From Bacteriovoracaceae bacterium (GTDB lineage: Bacteria > Bdellovibrionota > Bacteriovoracia > Bacteriovoracales > Bacteriovoracaceae), in NCBI GenBank assembly GCA_023701435.1, contig JAMPXB010000003.1:1-64000 (forward strand): DNA of 64,000 bases. Direction: 5' to 3'. This document shows, one piece after another, positions 8,729 to 17,205 of the stretch (position 1 is its first letter; each line of letters starts with the position of its first letter). The position numbers and the translations under genes are program-made. A model generated the notes under the pieces. That model was not told where the DNA came from and searched no databases. It saw nothing but the letters and a program-made list of their open reading frames with translations.

Positions 8729-10108
8729 ATGAGAAAAATTCTTATAGCGGGTGCCAGTGGTTTCATTGGACGTGCGTTAATTGAACGCTTGCTGCAGCAT
8801 TCAGATATTGAAATCGTGGCCCTGTCCCGGGGACATCGTGATTCTCATCATCCAAGGCTCCATTGGAAAAAGTGCGATCTTTTTTCTCTAAAGGACATCA
8901 CAAACGCGATGGTCGGATGTGATGAGGCTTATTATCTTGTTCACTCCATGCTCCCTTCTGCCTCACTCTCGCAAGGAACCTTTTACGATTTTGATCTCAT
9001 CATGGCGGACAATTTGGTCCGGGCCGGATTGAATCAAGGTCTTAAGCATATTATCTATTTGGGTGGGATGATTCCTGCCGGTCAAGAACTCTCATGGCAT
9101 TTAAAGAGCCGATTGGAAGTGGAACAGACCTTCAGAGATTCGCCCATTAAGACCACGGTTTTAAGAGCAGGTCTCATCATCGGACCGCAGGGATCTTCAT
9201 TTACCATCATTGAACGGCTGATTCAAAAACTTCCTATTATGATTTGTCCTGCCTGGACCCGAACTAAGTCCCAGCCCCTGGCCTTGAATGATTGTATTAA
9301 TGTTTTAGAACGAAGTCTGATAGAACAAAGTCTTCAAGGTAAGATTTATGATATAGCGGGTCCAGAGGTGGTTACCTATCAGGGGCTCATCCTCAAGGCG
9401 GCCCAAAAAATTCGAAAAAGCACCAAGATCTACACCTTGAATATTATTCCATTGGTGATGTCTAGGTGGTGGATAACGTTTATAACGGGTGTTCCTAAAA
9501 ACCTGGTTTATCCATTGGTCCTGAGTCTGAAGCATGAAATGCTGCCAAGTTTGACTCACAGGTGGCCTTTTCAGGAAGATCTGCAGACAAATTTAAATGA
9601 GGCCCTCACCCTGGCCCTGGACAAGCCTCAGGCTGCTAGTGTTAAGCGCTTCATGCCTCCTGAGAAAGATGTCCGCTCTATTCAACGTCTCGTTTTACCG
9701 GAGGGGAGAAATGCTGAATGGGTGGCCACGACTTATTTTAATTGGCTTCCGACGTTCTTTTCAACTTTAGTGAAAGTGGATGTTGTTCAGAATCGTTGTA
9801 CCTTTTATTTGATTCATTCATCGATAAAAATTCTGATTCTTGAAAAAAGTGATGAACGAAGTTCCTCTGATAGACAATTACTCTATGTGGTTGGCGGTCT
9901 GTTAGCAGGCGATATGGATAGGGGAAGACTGGAGTTTCGTGAAGTTCTTGGACGCCACTATGTTATGGCAGGTCTGCATGAATTCCGACCGGCACTTCCC
10001 TGGTATATTTATCGCTGGACTCAGGCGCTAGTGCATTTGATTGTGATGAAAGCATTTGCCGAACATCTCAAATGGCACGTGATCTCACAGAAAAGGATTT
10101 CACAATGA
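8729..10108 (+). CDS. NAD(P)-binding epimerase-like protein with C-terminal DUF2867 domain
   Basis: This 459-residue protein is an atypical short-chain dehydrogenase. The N terminus has the Rossmann motif GASGFIGRALIERLL, then YYLVHSM, YLGGM and a mid-domain VLRAGLIIGPQGSSF. The last 150 residues or so (RFMPPEKDVRSIQRL, GGLLAGDMDRGRLEFREV, LPWYIYRWTQALVH) match the DUF2867 domain often fused to such proteins. The canonical SDR YxxxK pair is not obvious, so it may bind NAD(P)H without acting as a classical dehydrogenase. Its stop overlaps the start of a shorter relative, and the pair looks like a tandem duplication. Confidence 0.85.
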   Translation: MRKILIAGASGFIGRALIERLLQHSDIEIVALSRGHRDSHHPRLHWKKCDLFSLKDITNAMVGCDEAYYLVHSMLPSASLSQGTFYDFDLIMADNLVRAGLNQGLKHIIYLGGMIPAGQELSWHLKSRLEVEQTFRDSPIKTTVLRAGLIIGPQGSSFTIIERLIQKLPIMICPAWTRTKSQPLALNDCINVLERSLIEQSLQGKIYDIAGPEVVTYQGLILKAAQKIRKSTKIYTLNIIPLVMSRWWITFITGVPKNLVYPLVLSLKHEMLPSLTHRWPFQEDLQTNLNEALTLALDKPQAASVKRFMPPEKDVRSIQRLVLPEGRNAEWVATTYFNWLPTFFSTLVKVDVVQNRCTFYLIHSSIKILILEKSDERSSSDRQLLYVVGGLLAGDMDRGRLEFREVLGRHYVMAGLHEFRPALPWYIYRWTQALVHLIVMKAFAEHLKWHVISQKRISQ

Positions 10109-11136
10109 ATATTTTGGTAACAGGAGCAAACGGCTTTGTAGGTCATGCCCTGATAGAGAGATTATTGAGTGAAGGTCATCATATTACGGCCCTCGTTCGT
10201 AAGAAGAAGAAAAATAAAAAACATGAAAAAGTAAAATGGATTGAAGGCGATCTGCTTCATCCTGAAACTCTGCCTGAATTGGGTTCCATCGATAAATCTT
10301 TCTATCTTGTTCATGGTCTTAAAGATGATTTCAAGAGTTTTGAATATCATGAGTCCATGGCGGCAGTGAACTTTGTGAACTGGATCAGGCCAACTGGGGC
10401 CAGCATTGTTTATTTAGGCGCCTTGGGACCCAAAAATGAAAAGCTTTCACCTCATCTTCGAAGCCGTCAGTTGACTGGCGCCATTCTGGGAAGCAGTGGT
10501 CTTGGAACAATAGAATTTCGCGCCAGCATTATTATTGGGGAAGGTTCACTTTCATTCGAAATGATTAAGGCGATGGCCGAACGGTTTCCTTTCAGGCCGG
10601 AACTTAATATTCTGAATAGTCCCTGTCAGCCTCTGGCCTTGAATGATTTATTAAAATACCTGGAAGCCTCGCTGGAAGAAACTCATCAAGGTCATGAGAT
10701 CATTGAAATAGGGGGGCCTGATGTTACTTCCTATGGAGAACTTCTTGATCTTTATGCAGAACTCGCCGGTCTTAAAAGAGTAAAGGTCAAAATTCCGGAA
10801 GTTGATATTAAAGTTTTGATGAAGATCATAGACTACTCAATTCCGGAACATGCTGAAATTGGGAAAAAACTGGCGGTGAGCCTCGAGCATCCGACTATTG
10901 TCACTGATGAATCTGCTTCCAAAATATTCCCGGATATCAGTCCTGTGGACCTTCGGACGGCGATGGACCTTGCCCGCTCCAGATCCAAGACAATCTATGC
11001 ACCTTTATGGGAAAAAGGTTTCCTGAAGAGTCTTTTATCAGATAAAATTTTAACACAATCGGGCCTTCTTTCTCCTGAGCTGATGAAGAATCTGGAGAAG
11101 GTAGGAAAGTTGAAAGATATTTTTTCAAGAAAATAA
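10105..11136 (+). CDS. NAD(P)-binding epimerase-like protein (tandem relative of upstream gene)
   Basis: I place the start at the ATG at 10105, giving 343 residues. It overlaps the previous stop as ATGA, follows an AAAAGGA ribosome site, and begins directly with MNILVTGANGFVGHALIERLL. The frame is also open upstream from 10072. Motifs parallel the upstream protein: YLVHGL, YLGALGP, EFRASIIIGEGSLSFEMI and QPLALNDLLKYLE. It lacks the DUF2867 domain and ends in a helical tail. Paired, translationally coupled genes suggest a shared pathway or a heterodimer; the substrate is unknown. Confidence 0.87.
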   Translation: MNILVTGANGFVGHALIERLLSEGHHITALVRKKKKNKKHEKVKWIEGDLLHPETLPELGSIDKSFYLVHGLKDDFKSFEYHESMAAVNFVNWIRPTGASIVYLGALGPKNEKLSPHLRSRQLTGAILGSSGLGTIEFRASIIIGEGSLSFEMIKAMAERFPFRPELNILNSPCQPLALNDLLKYLEASLEETHQGHEIIEIGGPDVTSYGELLDLYAELAGLKRVKVKIPEVDIKVLMKIIDYSIPEHAEIGKKLAVSLEHPTIVTDESASKIFPDISPVDLRTAMDLARSRSKTIYAPLWEKGFLKSLLSDKILTQSGLLSPELMKNLEKVGKLKDIFSRK

Positions 11137-11137
11137 T

Positions 11138-11932
11138 ATGAATGAATCTATTGGTATTTTTGATTCGGGCCTCGGTGGTCTGACTGTTTTGAAAGTTTTG
11201 GCAGAAAAGTTCCCTCAGGAATCTTTCTGTTATTTGGGAGATATTGCCCGTTTACCCTATGGGAATAAATCTCCTGAGACCATCAGACGTTATGGGCTGC
11301 AGATACTCAATTTTTTAAAGGCACAAAAAGTTAAGGCCCTCATTATCGCCTGTAATTCTGCTTCCACTGTTTTCCTAGAAGAAAATGAATTTGAAGGTAT
11401 TCCTTTATTAAATGTTATCGGTCCAGGCTCAGTCGCAGCGGTCAAAGTCTCAACTGATAAAAAGATTGCTGTTCTCGGCACCTCTGCCACTATCCGCTCT
11501 CATGCCTATGAGCAAACTTTAAAAAAACTTTCACCTGACGTTGAGGTCATTGAACAGGCCTGTCCCTTGTTTGTGCCTCTGGTGGAAGAGGGATTTGTTC
11601 ATGATCCGATTACTCAAATGGTGGCGGAGAGATATCTGGCCCAGATAAAAAAAGATGGGATTAAAACGGTCATCCTTGGCTGCACTCATTATCCCGTTTT
11701 GCGGGAGGATTTAAAAAAGGTCCTGGGCGAGGACGTGAAGTTGGTGGAAAGTGGGGAAGTGTTGTTTGATCAGTTGAATGCTCTTTTTGACAGCGGCGCA
11801 CTTAAAAGGTCTACTAATAAAGCCCGACAGGTTCGGGTGTGTATTACTGACCTCACTGATCATTTCGAAAGGTTGGCCCACCAATTAATGGATCCTGAGC
11901 CAATCGGTCAGTTGGAAAAAGTCGTCTTATAG
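11138..11932 (+). CDS. murI: Glutamate racemase
   Basis: The 264-residue protein converts L-glutamate to D-glutamate for peptidoglycan. The N-terminal FDSGLGGLTVL and PYGNKS motifs and the two catalytic cysteines, C72 in ACNSAST and C182 in GCTHYP, are all present. Length matches the family. The ATG is one base after the stop of the previous gene. D-glutamate is essential for the wall, so this is probably the housekeeping copy. Confidence 0.96.
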   Translation: MNESIGIFDSGLGGLTVLKVLAEKFPQESFCYLGDIARLPYGNKSPETIRRYGLQILNFLKAQKVKALIIACNSASTVFLEENEFEGIPLLNVIGPGSVAAVKVSTDKKIAVLGTSATIRSHAYEQTLKKLSPDVEVIEQACPLFVPLVEEGFVHDPITQMVAERYLAQIKKDGIKTVILGCTHYPVLREDLKKVLGEDVKLVESGEVLFDQLNALFDSGALKRSTNKARQVRVCITDLTDHFERLAHQLMDPEPIGQLEKVVL

Positions 11933-11998
11933 TTTTTTTCTCTCAGCTCCTGTGAACAGGTGTCGATAAGACATTTGAGTTAAGTTCAAGGAGAACCC

Positions 11999-12463
11999 AT
12001 GTCTGATGATAAAAAAGTTGTCGATTTTAACGAGAAAAGAAAGAAGTCCATTGAGCAGAAGCGCCGAACTTTTGAACGGGTGGTGTTTCAAGAATTCCTT
12101 GGTGTTTATACTGTTATTGATGATCAGGGTTCAAGCTTTCCTATCAAGCTGGTGGATATTTCCGGAGAAGGTTGCCAATTTCAGGTACCATTTAGCATAA
12201 AGGCAAAAAATCAGTTTAAGGCGGGGACAGAAACGACCCTGAAGCTCTTTTTTACAAAAGGCTCCTATCTTCCGGCCGTTGTGACAGTACGTCATGCTAC
12301 TGAATATATTGATCAGCAGGGCGACGCCTGGCTTCGTTTAGGTGGAGAATTCGACACATCTCTTCCAAGTTTTAAGGCACTGTCCAGTTTTATTGATTTT
12401 ATCTACCAATACGCCGAGTTTTCTTGCCTGGATAAGGGCGAGAGCAAAGTTTATTTTCTTTAA
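11999..12463 (+). CDS. PilZ-like domain protein
   Basis: The 154-residue cytoplasmic protein starts after a strong AAGGAG site. It carries the two halves of a PilZ-type cyclic-di-GMP motif: an RRxxxR-like KRRTFERV at about residues 21-28 and a D-x-S-x-x-G element (DISGEGC) at about 51-57, followed by RLGGEFD. The first arginine pair is close to consensus but not perfect, so binding should not be assumed. Cyclic-di-GMP effectors are abundant in Bdellovibrionota. A strong terminator follows, so this is a single-gene unit or the last gene of one. Confidence 0.78.
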   Translation: MSDDKKVVDFNEKRKKSIEQKRRTFERVVFQEFLGVYTVIDDQGSSFPIKLVDISGEGCQFQVPFSIKAKNQFKAGTETTLKLFFTKGSYLPAVVTVRHATEYIDQQGDAWLRLGGEFDTSLPSFKALSSFIDFIYQYAEFSCLDKGESKVYFL

Positions 12464-12471
12464 AAATTTCA

Positions 12472-12494
12472 GGGCCCTTCCAAGGGCCCTTTTC
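12472..12494 (+). terminator. Rho-independent terminator
   Basis: The stem GGGCCCTT/AAGGGCCC has a 2-base nominal loop (in practice a larger loop with fewer closing pairs) and is followed by TTTTCCTT. It ends the PilZ-like gene transcript. Confidence 0.85.
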
Positions 12495-12541
12495 CTTCTT
12501 ATGGCCCTCGCTCTCTGAATAAAATTTTGCTAAGATCAAAA

Positions 12542-12563
12542 CCTCCTTCGGAGGAATTTTATG
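12542..12563 (+). promoter_or_regulatory. Hairpin covering the ribosome site of the next gene
   Basis: CCTCC (12542-12546) can pair with GGAGG (12550-12554) across a TTC loop. GGAGG is the ribosome-binding sequence for the ATG at 12561. Folding would hide it, so translation may be limited or conditionally regulated. The structure is seen in the sequence; the regulation is inferred. Confidence 0.5.
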
Positions 12564-13841
12564 AAGCTGGCCATTCTTGGTAACTCACCGCTCGCCCTTG
12601 AAACGGCCCTGAGATTTCATCTCAATGGGGCGGCCCTCACTTGGTATATTGATTCAGATGACCTGAGTGGCTTTACTTCAATGAAGCTTCCGGTCTTTCA
12701 CTTCACCAGTGATCTGGGAATAGGTATCTTGCAAGAAATCAACTCGAGCTATTCCCCAGTTGTCTTTGCTTGGAAGGCCTGGGAAGAGGGTTATCGAAAT
12801 CCCCTTATTAACTATTTGAAAGCTCATCAGGAAGTTAAAACTGATGAAGTATTATCGGTGACAAAGCGTTTTCTGGCCCCCGGTGAGCAAATATCTGGTC
12901 GTTCACGCTTTCTGGATCTGTTTAGGATCATTTACCGAGTCAACCCTTCTGAGTTTATTGAAGAGCAGAAAGAAACCAATCCTGAGACCTATAAACGTTT
13001 AACGGAAGAGGTTCTCAATTCTCTTACCACGACCATTGAGATGTATCAGGATTACGATCTGGTTTTAGATTTTAGAAGTGATTTAGGAAAAGCCTCGGCT
13101 TCGGTGACTGGTCGTGCCCTGGGCGAGGGTCGCAAGAGCGATAAAATAAATTATGGCCTGGAAGCCTTAAAGGCTTCCTTAAGTTTTGAACCCGGCCCTG
13201 ATTTAAGAGAATTGGCCATCATTGGCTCTGATTCACTTGCTGCTGAAATTTTAGTTTCATTGGAAGATTGGATCAGAGAGCCCCGTTCCCGACTCTTTAT
13301 TGTAAGTGCCGAAGAGGATCCCTTTACAAACTTTCTTACTCAAGGAAATCCTCAGACGGTAAATAAGTTAAAGGCCCTTTTTGAGCATATTGAGTTGGAA
13401 TTTGAAAACGAAGTAGAGACGTTTACCCGTAAGCTTCGTGAATGGCAGGAGCTCGATGATTTCGTGCAGGTAAAAATTCCGCGTCCAACTGAGCCTATTC
13501 CACGCCTGAATTATTTCTCCGGCCATAATGTGACGGCAATGGATGAGTTGATCGATCGCAAACGAGTCTTCTTAACACTTGAAAAACCTGAATTTCGTCA
13601 GGGAAAAAAACATCCAGAGAATAACATCCTGGACCTCAAGACAATTGGAGTGGATTACATTCTTGTTGCTTACGCTCAAAAAAATAAACATTTAGTGGAA
13701 CTTGATGCTGGCGAAGCCGGTTATTTCAATCTGACACCATCCCGTCCTAATATCAATAGGGGCTGGGAAAATGATCTTGTTAAATTAGAAGGTATTGAAA
13801 ATGAAATATTTAAACTTTTTTCTCCTGCTGGGACTCATTAG
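12561..13841 (+). CDS. Rossmann-like protein of unknown function
   Basis: The 426-residue protein starts MKLAILGNSPLALETALRF, which resembles a dinucleotide-binding beta-alpha-beta unit with a degenerate glycine pattern (GNSPLA). A second similar element (LAIIGSDSLAAEILVSL) sits near residue 220, as in the two-domain flavin/pyridine nucleotide oxidoreductases. I do not recognise a catalytic motif, so the assignment to oxidoreductases is an inference. The start follows GGAGG, which lies inside a small hairpin. The end overlaps the lipoprotein gene by 41 bases. Confidence 0.75.
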   Translation: MKLAILGNSPLALETALRFHLNGAALTWYIDSDDLSGFTSMKLPVFHFTSDLGIGILQEINSSYSPVVFAWKAWEEGYRNPLINYLKAHQEVKTDEVLSVTKRFLAPGEQISGRSRFLDLFRIIYRVNPSEFIEEQKETNPETYKRLTEEVLNSLTTTIEMYQDYDLVLDFRSDLGKASASVTGRALGEGRKSDKINYGLEALKASLSFEPGPDLRELAIIGSDSLAAEILVSLEDWIREPRSRLFIVSAEEDPFTNFLTQGNPQTVNKLKALFEHIELEFENEVETFTRKLREWQELDDFVQVKIPRPTEPIPRLNYFSGHNVTAMDELIDRKRVFLTLEKPEFRQGKKHPENNILDLKTIGVDYILVAYAQKNKHLVELDAGEAGYFNLTPSRPNINRGWENDLVKLEGIENEIFKLFSPAGTH

Positions 13842-14529
13842 TTGTTCCAGTCCAGGTGTTAGGGAAGTGCCTGAGAGCACTCCTTATAGGACCTCTGGAC
13901 TAGAGCAGTTTTTTCTTCCGGAGCTTCCAACTTGGGCCAACACTTCGGCTTCTGGGAAATGTTTTAAAAAGCACTCTTTTAACTACCTTGATTTTTCAAA
14001 GCTCAGTGCTTCTTATCAGTTAAATTATCATGAGCTGGTGGAATTACAGGCGCAGTATAATGAGAGACTAGAGGCTTATTTTCGTTCTACCGCTGTCAGA
14101 TTTCTCAAACCCGTCGAAGAAGCTGCTTTCTTTTCCAATACTCTGGAACAAGTCAGAGGCGGAGTTAAGCATTTTAAAATTCCTGAAGTTGCAAGAGAAG
14201 TGGATATCATCTGGCTCGATGGTTTCATTTCTTCAAATCAGGTAGATGAGTTGAGAAAAATGCACGAGACGGGACTTTTTGATGAAAGACTGCCGGTGCT
14301 TTTCACTTCTTGTTTATCACGACAGGATCTTAATCAATGGTTGATTGAGAATAATTTGGATCAAGTGGGATTTCATTCATTGACGGCAGAGTGGCTCAAT
14401 CCTTATGGCAGTGATCTCATGATGAAACCAGGTCTTAGACTCGAGATAAAAAAGCTGATGAATGAAAATGTAAAAGTTAAATTTATATCACCACAAAAGA
14501 TATTATTACCTACCGAGATTATTCTTTAA
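13801..14529 (+). CDS. Lipoprotein of unknown function
   Basis: I choose the ATG at 13801 because AGAAGG lies 8 bases upstream; a TTG two codons earlier is also possible. The protein begins MKYLNFFLLLGLISCSSPG, a clear lipobox (LISC). The mature part of about 225 residues has no motif I recognise; it includes an acidic-helical centre and FTSCLSRQDLNQW. The 41-base overlap with the Rossmann-like gene indicates coupled expression, so the two may serve one process at the envelope. Confidence 0.8.
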   Translation: MKYLNFFLLLGLISCSSPGVREVPESTPYRTSGLEQFFLPELPTWANTSASGKCFKKHSFNYLDFSKLSASYQLNYHELVELQAQYNERLEAYFRSTAVRFLKPVEEAAFFSNTLEQVRGGVKHFKIPEVAREVDIIWLDGFISSNQVDELRKMHETGLFDERLPVLFTSCLSRQDLNQWLIENNLDQVGFHSLTAEWLNPYGSDLMMKPGLRLEIKKLMNENVKVKFISPQKILLPTEIIL

Positions 14530-14541
14530 TAAGGAGTTTGT

Positions 14542-15081
14542 ATGTTCGGAATGATGAAACAAGAGAAGTCTTCTCACAAAGAAGAAGTTAATAACCTCTC
14601 AGCAGTTTTCAAGACTTCAATGGGAGAGTTTGAAATTGAATTCTTTCACAAAGATTGCCCTGAAACAGTTTGGAACTTTGTTAACCTTGCTGAAGGCACA
14701 CAGAAGACAAATAAAGAAGGGAAATTCTACGATGGTCTGGTTTTCCACCGTGTTATTCGTGGCTTTATGATCCAGGGTGGATGTCCAGAAGGTTCCGGCC
14801 GAGGTGGTCCTGGTTACCGTTTTGGAGATGAATTTAAGCCTCATCTTAAGCATAATTCTGAAGGGATTCTTTCTATGGCCAATGCAGGTCCTGGAACAAA
14901 CGGCTCGCAGTTCTTCATCACACTTGCTCCAACTCCTCACCTTGACGGTCGTCACACTGTATTTGGTAAAGTTGTGCGCGGAATGGATGTTGTGAAGAAA
15001 ATTGGTGATACTCCGACAGGAGCTATGGACCGACCAAAAACAGATGTTGTGATTCAATCTGTCGAAATAAAGCGATCTTAA
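14542..15081 (+). CDS. Cyclophilin-type peptidyl-prolyl cis-trans isomerase
   Basis: The 179-residue protein has the full cyclophilin set: VFHRVIRGFMIQGG with the catalytic arginine of the FHR triad, GxGxxGPGYRFGDE, LSMANAGPGTNGSQFFIT, and HLDGRHTVFGKVV. No signal peptide is visible, so it should be cytoplasmic and assist folding there. The N-terminal 20 residues or so are an extra charged extension. The start follows AAGGAG 12 bases after the lipoprotein gene. Confidence 0.95.
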   Translation: MFGMMKQEKSSHKEEVNNLSAVFKTSMGEFEIEFFHKDCPETVWNFVNLAEGTQKTNKEGKFYDGLVFHRVIRGFMIQGGCPEGSGRGGPGYRFGDEFKPHLKHNSEGILSMANAGPGTNGSQFFITLAPTPHLDGRHTVFGKVVRGMDVVKKIGDTPTGAMDRPKTDVVIQSVEIKRS

Positions 15082-15087
15082 AAAATA

Positions 15088-15113
15088 AGTCGCACTCCTT
15101 CGGGAGTGCGGCT
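15088..15113. terminator. Bidirectional terminator between cyclophilin and recJ
   Basis: An 11-bp stem AGTCGCACTCC/GGAGTGCGGCT (one G-T pair) closes on a stable TTCG loop. On the minus strand it is followed by a T-rich run (read from the A-run at 15080-15086), so it ends recJ transcripts. It also serves the plus-strand gene, with a weaker T-tract. Confidence 0.8.
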
Positions 15114-16821
15114 AATTTACTTGTCCCGGTAATAACTTTTCTACCATCAGCTGAATCGTCTCATTTCCGTTAAAACGATTTACACCGAGAGTGAATTGAA
15201 CTGTTAGACCTGCTCTGCCTTGGAGCTCAAAGAGTTCTTCAGGGGTCATTTCATTCCATTTTCCAAGATAATTAAAACTAATCCCTTGAACAGAAACTTT
15301 TGAATTGATGCCGCTGAATGTCCAGCGAACATGGGCATCCTTCATGATCCGATAGGATTGAATGATGGCATTCTTCATTCGGAAAACAGGCTTTTCGTGT
15401 CCTGGACCAAATGGCTCGAGTTTTTCCAGGTCTTTCAAAAGATTAGGATTGATTTCTTCAATCCCAACCTCTACATCAAAAGTTCTGGTTTTGGTCCGCA
15501 GGCTAAATGGTATCGGTTTCAGAAGTTCATTCATACGGTCTTTGAAAATAGAGAAATTCTCTTTTTTCATGGAAAGACCTGCAGCCGCTTTGTGGCCGCC
15601 AAACTTGATAAAAAGATCCTTACACTGTTCCAGTAGTTCAAAGATATTGAGTTCTCCGGCCGAGCGACAACTGGCCTTGATGACGCCATCTTCTTCGGCA
15701 TTGGTAAAGACGATAGCAGGAACTTCGAAAGTCTCAACCAGCTTGGAGGCCACAATTCCTATCACTCCTTCATGCCAATGAGGGCGATACATAATATTAA
15801 TCATCAGATCTTCGCCGTTCATTGATTTAATGACGTCATGCTTGGCCTCTTCAAAAACCTCTGCCTGGATGACTCGTCGGTCGCGGTTGGCAACTTCCAG
15901 ATGGGTGTAGTGCTCGCGGCATTCAGCAAAGGTATCGGCAATAAGAAGTCTCAGCGCCCGATCGGGATGATCAAGACGTCCTTTGGAATTGATATGAGGC
16001 CCAACATGAAAGGAGATCTTTTCGCTGGAGACCATCTGAACTTTCAGTTCTTCAGGGCTAAAAAAAGATTTTATCCCCGGATATCCCGAAGTAGGAATTT
16101 GCTTTAGTCCGTGTCGGGTAAGTCTCAAATTCAGAGGACTCATACGGGCGAGATCTGAAATTGTTCCAATTGCCACAAATTGAAGAAGGGAATAAATGCT
16201 GGGAGTTTCAACTCCCTTTTTGGCCAGATCATTCTTAATTTGCAAGGCCAATGCAAAGGCCACACCGACACCTGCCAGTGGTTTAAGTTCAGAATTTTCA
16301 GGTTCATCACGCCGACTCGGATTAATAACGGCATAGGCTTCGGGAATAGTAGGGGCCGCATCCCGGTGATGATCTGTAATAATTAAATCGAGTTTGCCTT
16401 TGGCATATTCGGCCGTGGCGACATTGGTGATACCGCAGTCCACAGTAATAAGAACTTTTACATTTTTTTCCAAAGCCGCTTCGATCGAAGAGTCATGGAT
16501 TCCATAGCCTTCAATAAAGCGGCTCGGTTGGAAGACCTCTACGGTCACACCAATCATCTTGAAAAAATGCCAGAGAAGAGCACAGGAAGTGGTCCCATCT
16601 ACATCATAGTCACCATAGACGCCGATTGTTTCGTTTTCGCTGATGGCACGCAAAATCCTCTCCGAGGCTTTTGTCAGATCAATCATGTTTGTCAGTTCGG
16701 GAAGGTCTTTTAGGTTCCAGGACAACATGTCCTGTACTTCAAGTGGGGAGAATCCACGTTTCTTAAAGAGTCGAACGAGAGCAGGGTGAAGTTCAGAGGT
16801 CTTGTGTGATGTTAATTCCAT
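15112..16821 (-). CDS. recJ: Single-stranded-DNA-specific exonuclease RecJ
   Basis: The 569-residue protein has the DHH-family motifs in order: GDYDVDGTTSCALL, TVDCGITN, TDHHRDAAP and VINPSRRDE, then PHINSKGRLDHPDRAL. The C-terminal DHHA1 motif is GGHKAAAGLSM, followed by an OB-like region. RecJ degrades 5' single-stranded DNA ends in recombination and repair. Length is normal. It is the last gene of a minus-strand group and ends in a strong hairpin. Confidence 0.96.
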   Translation of the reverse strand: MELTSHKTSELHPALVRLFKKRGFSPLEVQDMLSWNLKDLPELTNMIDLTKASERILRAISENETIGVYGDYDVDGTTSCALLWHFFKMIGVTVEVFQPSRFIEGYGIHDSSIEAALEKNVKVLITVDCGITNVATAEYAKGKLDLIITDHHRDAAPTIPEAYAVINPSRRDEPENSELKPLAGVGVAFALALQIKNDLAKKGVETPSIYSLLQFVAIGTISDLARMSPLNLRLTRHGLKQIPTSGYPGIKSFFSPEELKVQMVSSEKISFHVGPHINSKGRLDHPDRALRLLIADTFAECREHYTHLEVANRDRRVIQAEVFEEAKHDVIKSMNGEDLMINIMYRPHWHEGVIGIVASKLVETFEVPAIVFTNAEEDGVIKASCRSAGELNIFELLEQCKDLFIKFGGHKAAAGLSMKKENFSIFKDRMNELLKPIPFSLRTKTRTFDVEVGIEEINPNLLKDLEKLEPFGPGHEKPVFRMKNAIIQSYRIMKDAHVRWTFSGINSKVSVQGISFNYLGKWNEMTPEELFELQGRAGLTVQFTLGVNRFNGNETIQLMVEKLLPGQVN

Positions 16822-16851
16822 CTTTTGAAACTAACATAGGGAACAATGAAT

Positions 16852-17094
16852 TCACCACAAAACAAAGAGACCTTTAATTAAATCTTCTTCCTCTAGTTGG
16901 GTTGAGTAGGAGAAGTGATTTTCCCAGTTTACGTCTCGATCATTCTTGATTTTATCGAAATATCGAAGGGGTAGAAAGGATTTGTTGCAGTGCGTACAGC
17001 GTTCTAATTCTTTAGGGGCTTCATTGATTTTAAGGCAAGAGTGACAGGCCCTGATAAGCAGTTTTTCTTTAGTTTTGATTTCTGTATCTTTCAT
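16852..17094 (-). CDS. Small zinc-ribbon protein
   Basis: This 80-residue protein has two CxxC knuckles, CHSC and CTHC, about 15 residues apart, so it probably binds one zinc ion. The rest is charged (FDKIKNDRDVNWENHF) and has no further motif. It lies 30 bases upstream of recJ in the same direction. The partner or target is unknown. Confidence 0.72.
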   Translation of the reverse strand: MKDTEIKTKEKLLIRACHSCLKINEAPKELERCTHCNKSFLPLRYFDKIKNDRDVNWENHFSYSTQLEEEDLIKGLFVLW

Positions 17095-17166
17095 GCTCGC
17101 CTCGAAAGTTAAACATCGGTTCTATAACTTTTCGGGGAGCAAAAATTTTTCTTAAGGAAAAAAAAG

Positions 17167-17193
17167 CTCACCCGCGAGGGAACGAGTGAGCTT
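17167..17193 (-). terminator. Terminator of the K/E-rich protein gene
   Basis: GCTCAC/GTGAGC pair around a 14-base loop that itself can close with CG pairs. On the minus strand a run of eight T follows, read from the A-run just below 17167. Confidence 0.75.
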
Positions 17194-17205
17194 CTTAGTC
17201 AGATA

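Noticed and set aside
14617..15057. 146-codon minus-strand open frame inside the cyclophilin gene
   Set aside because: It is a shadow of a clearly conserved cyclophilin on the other strand, with no ribosome site and no motif of its own.
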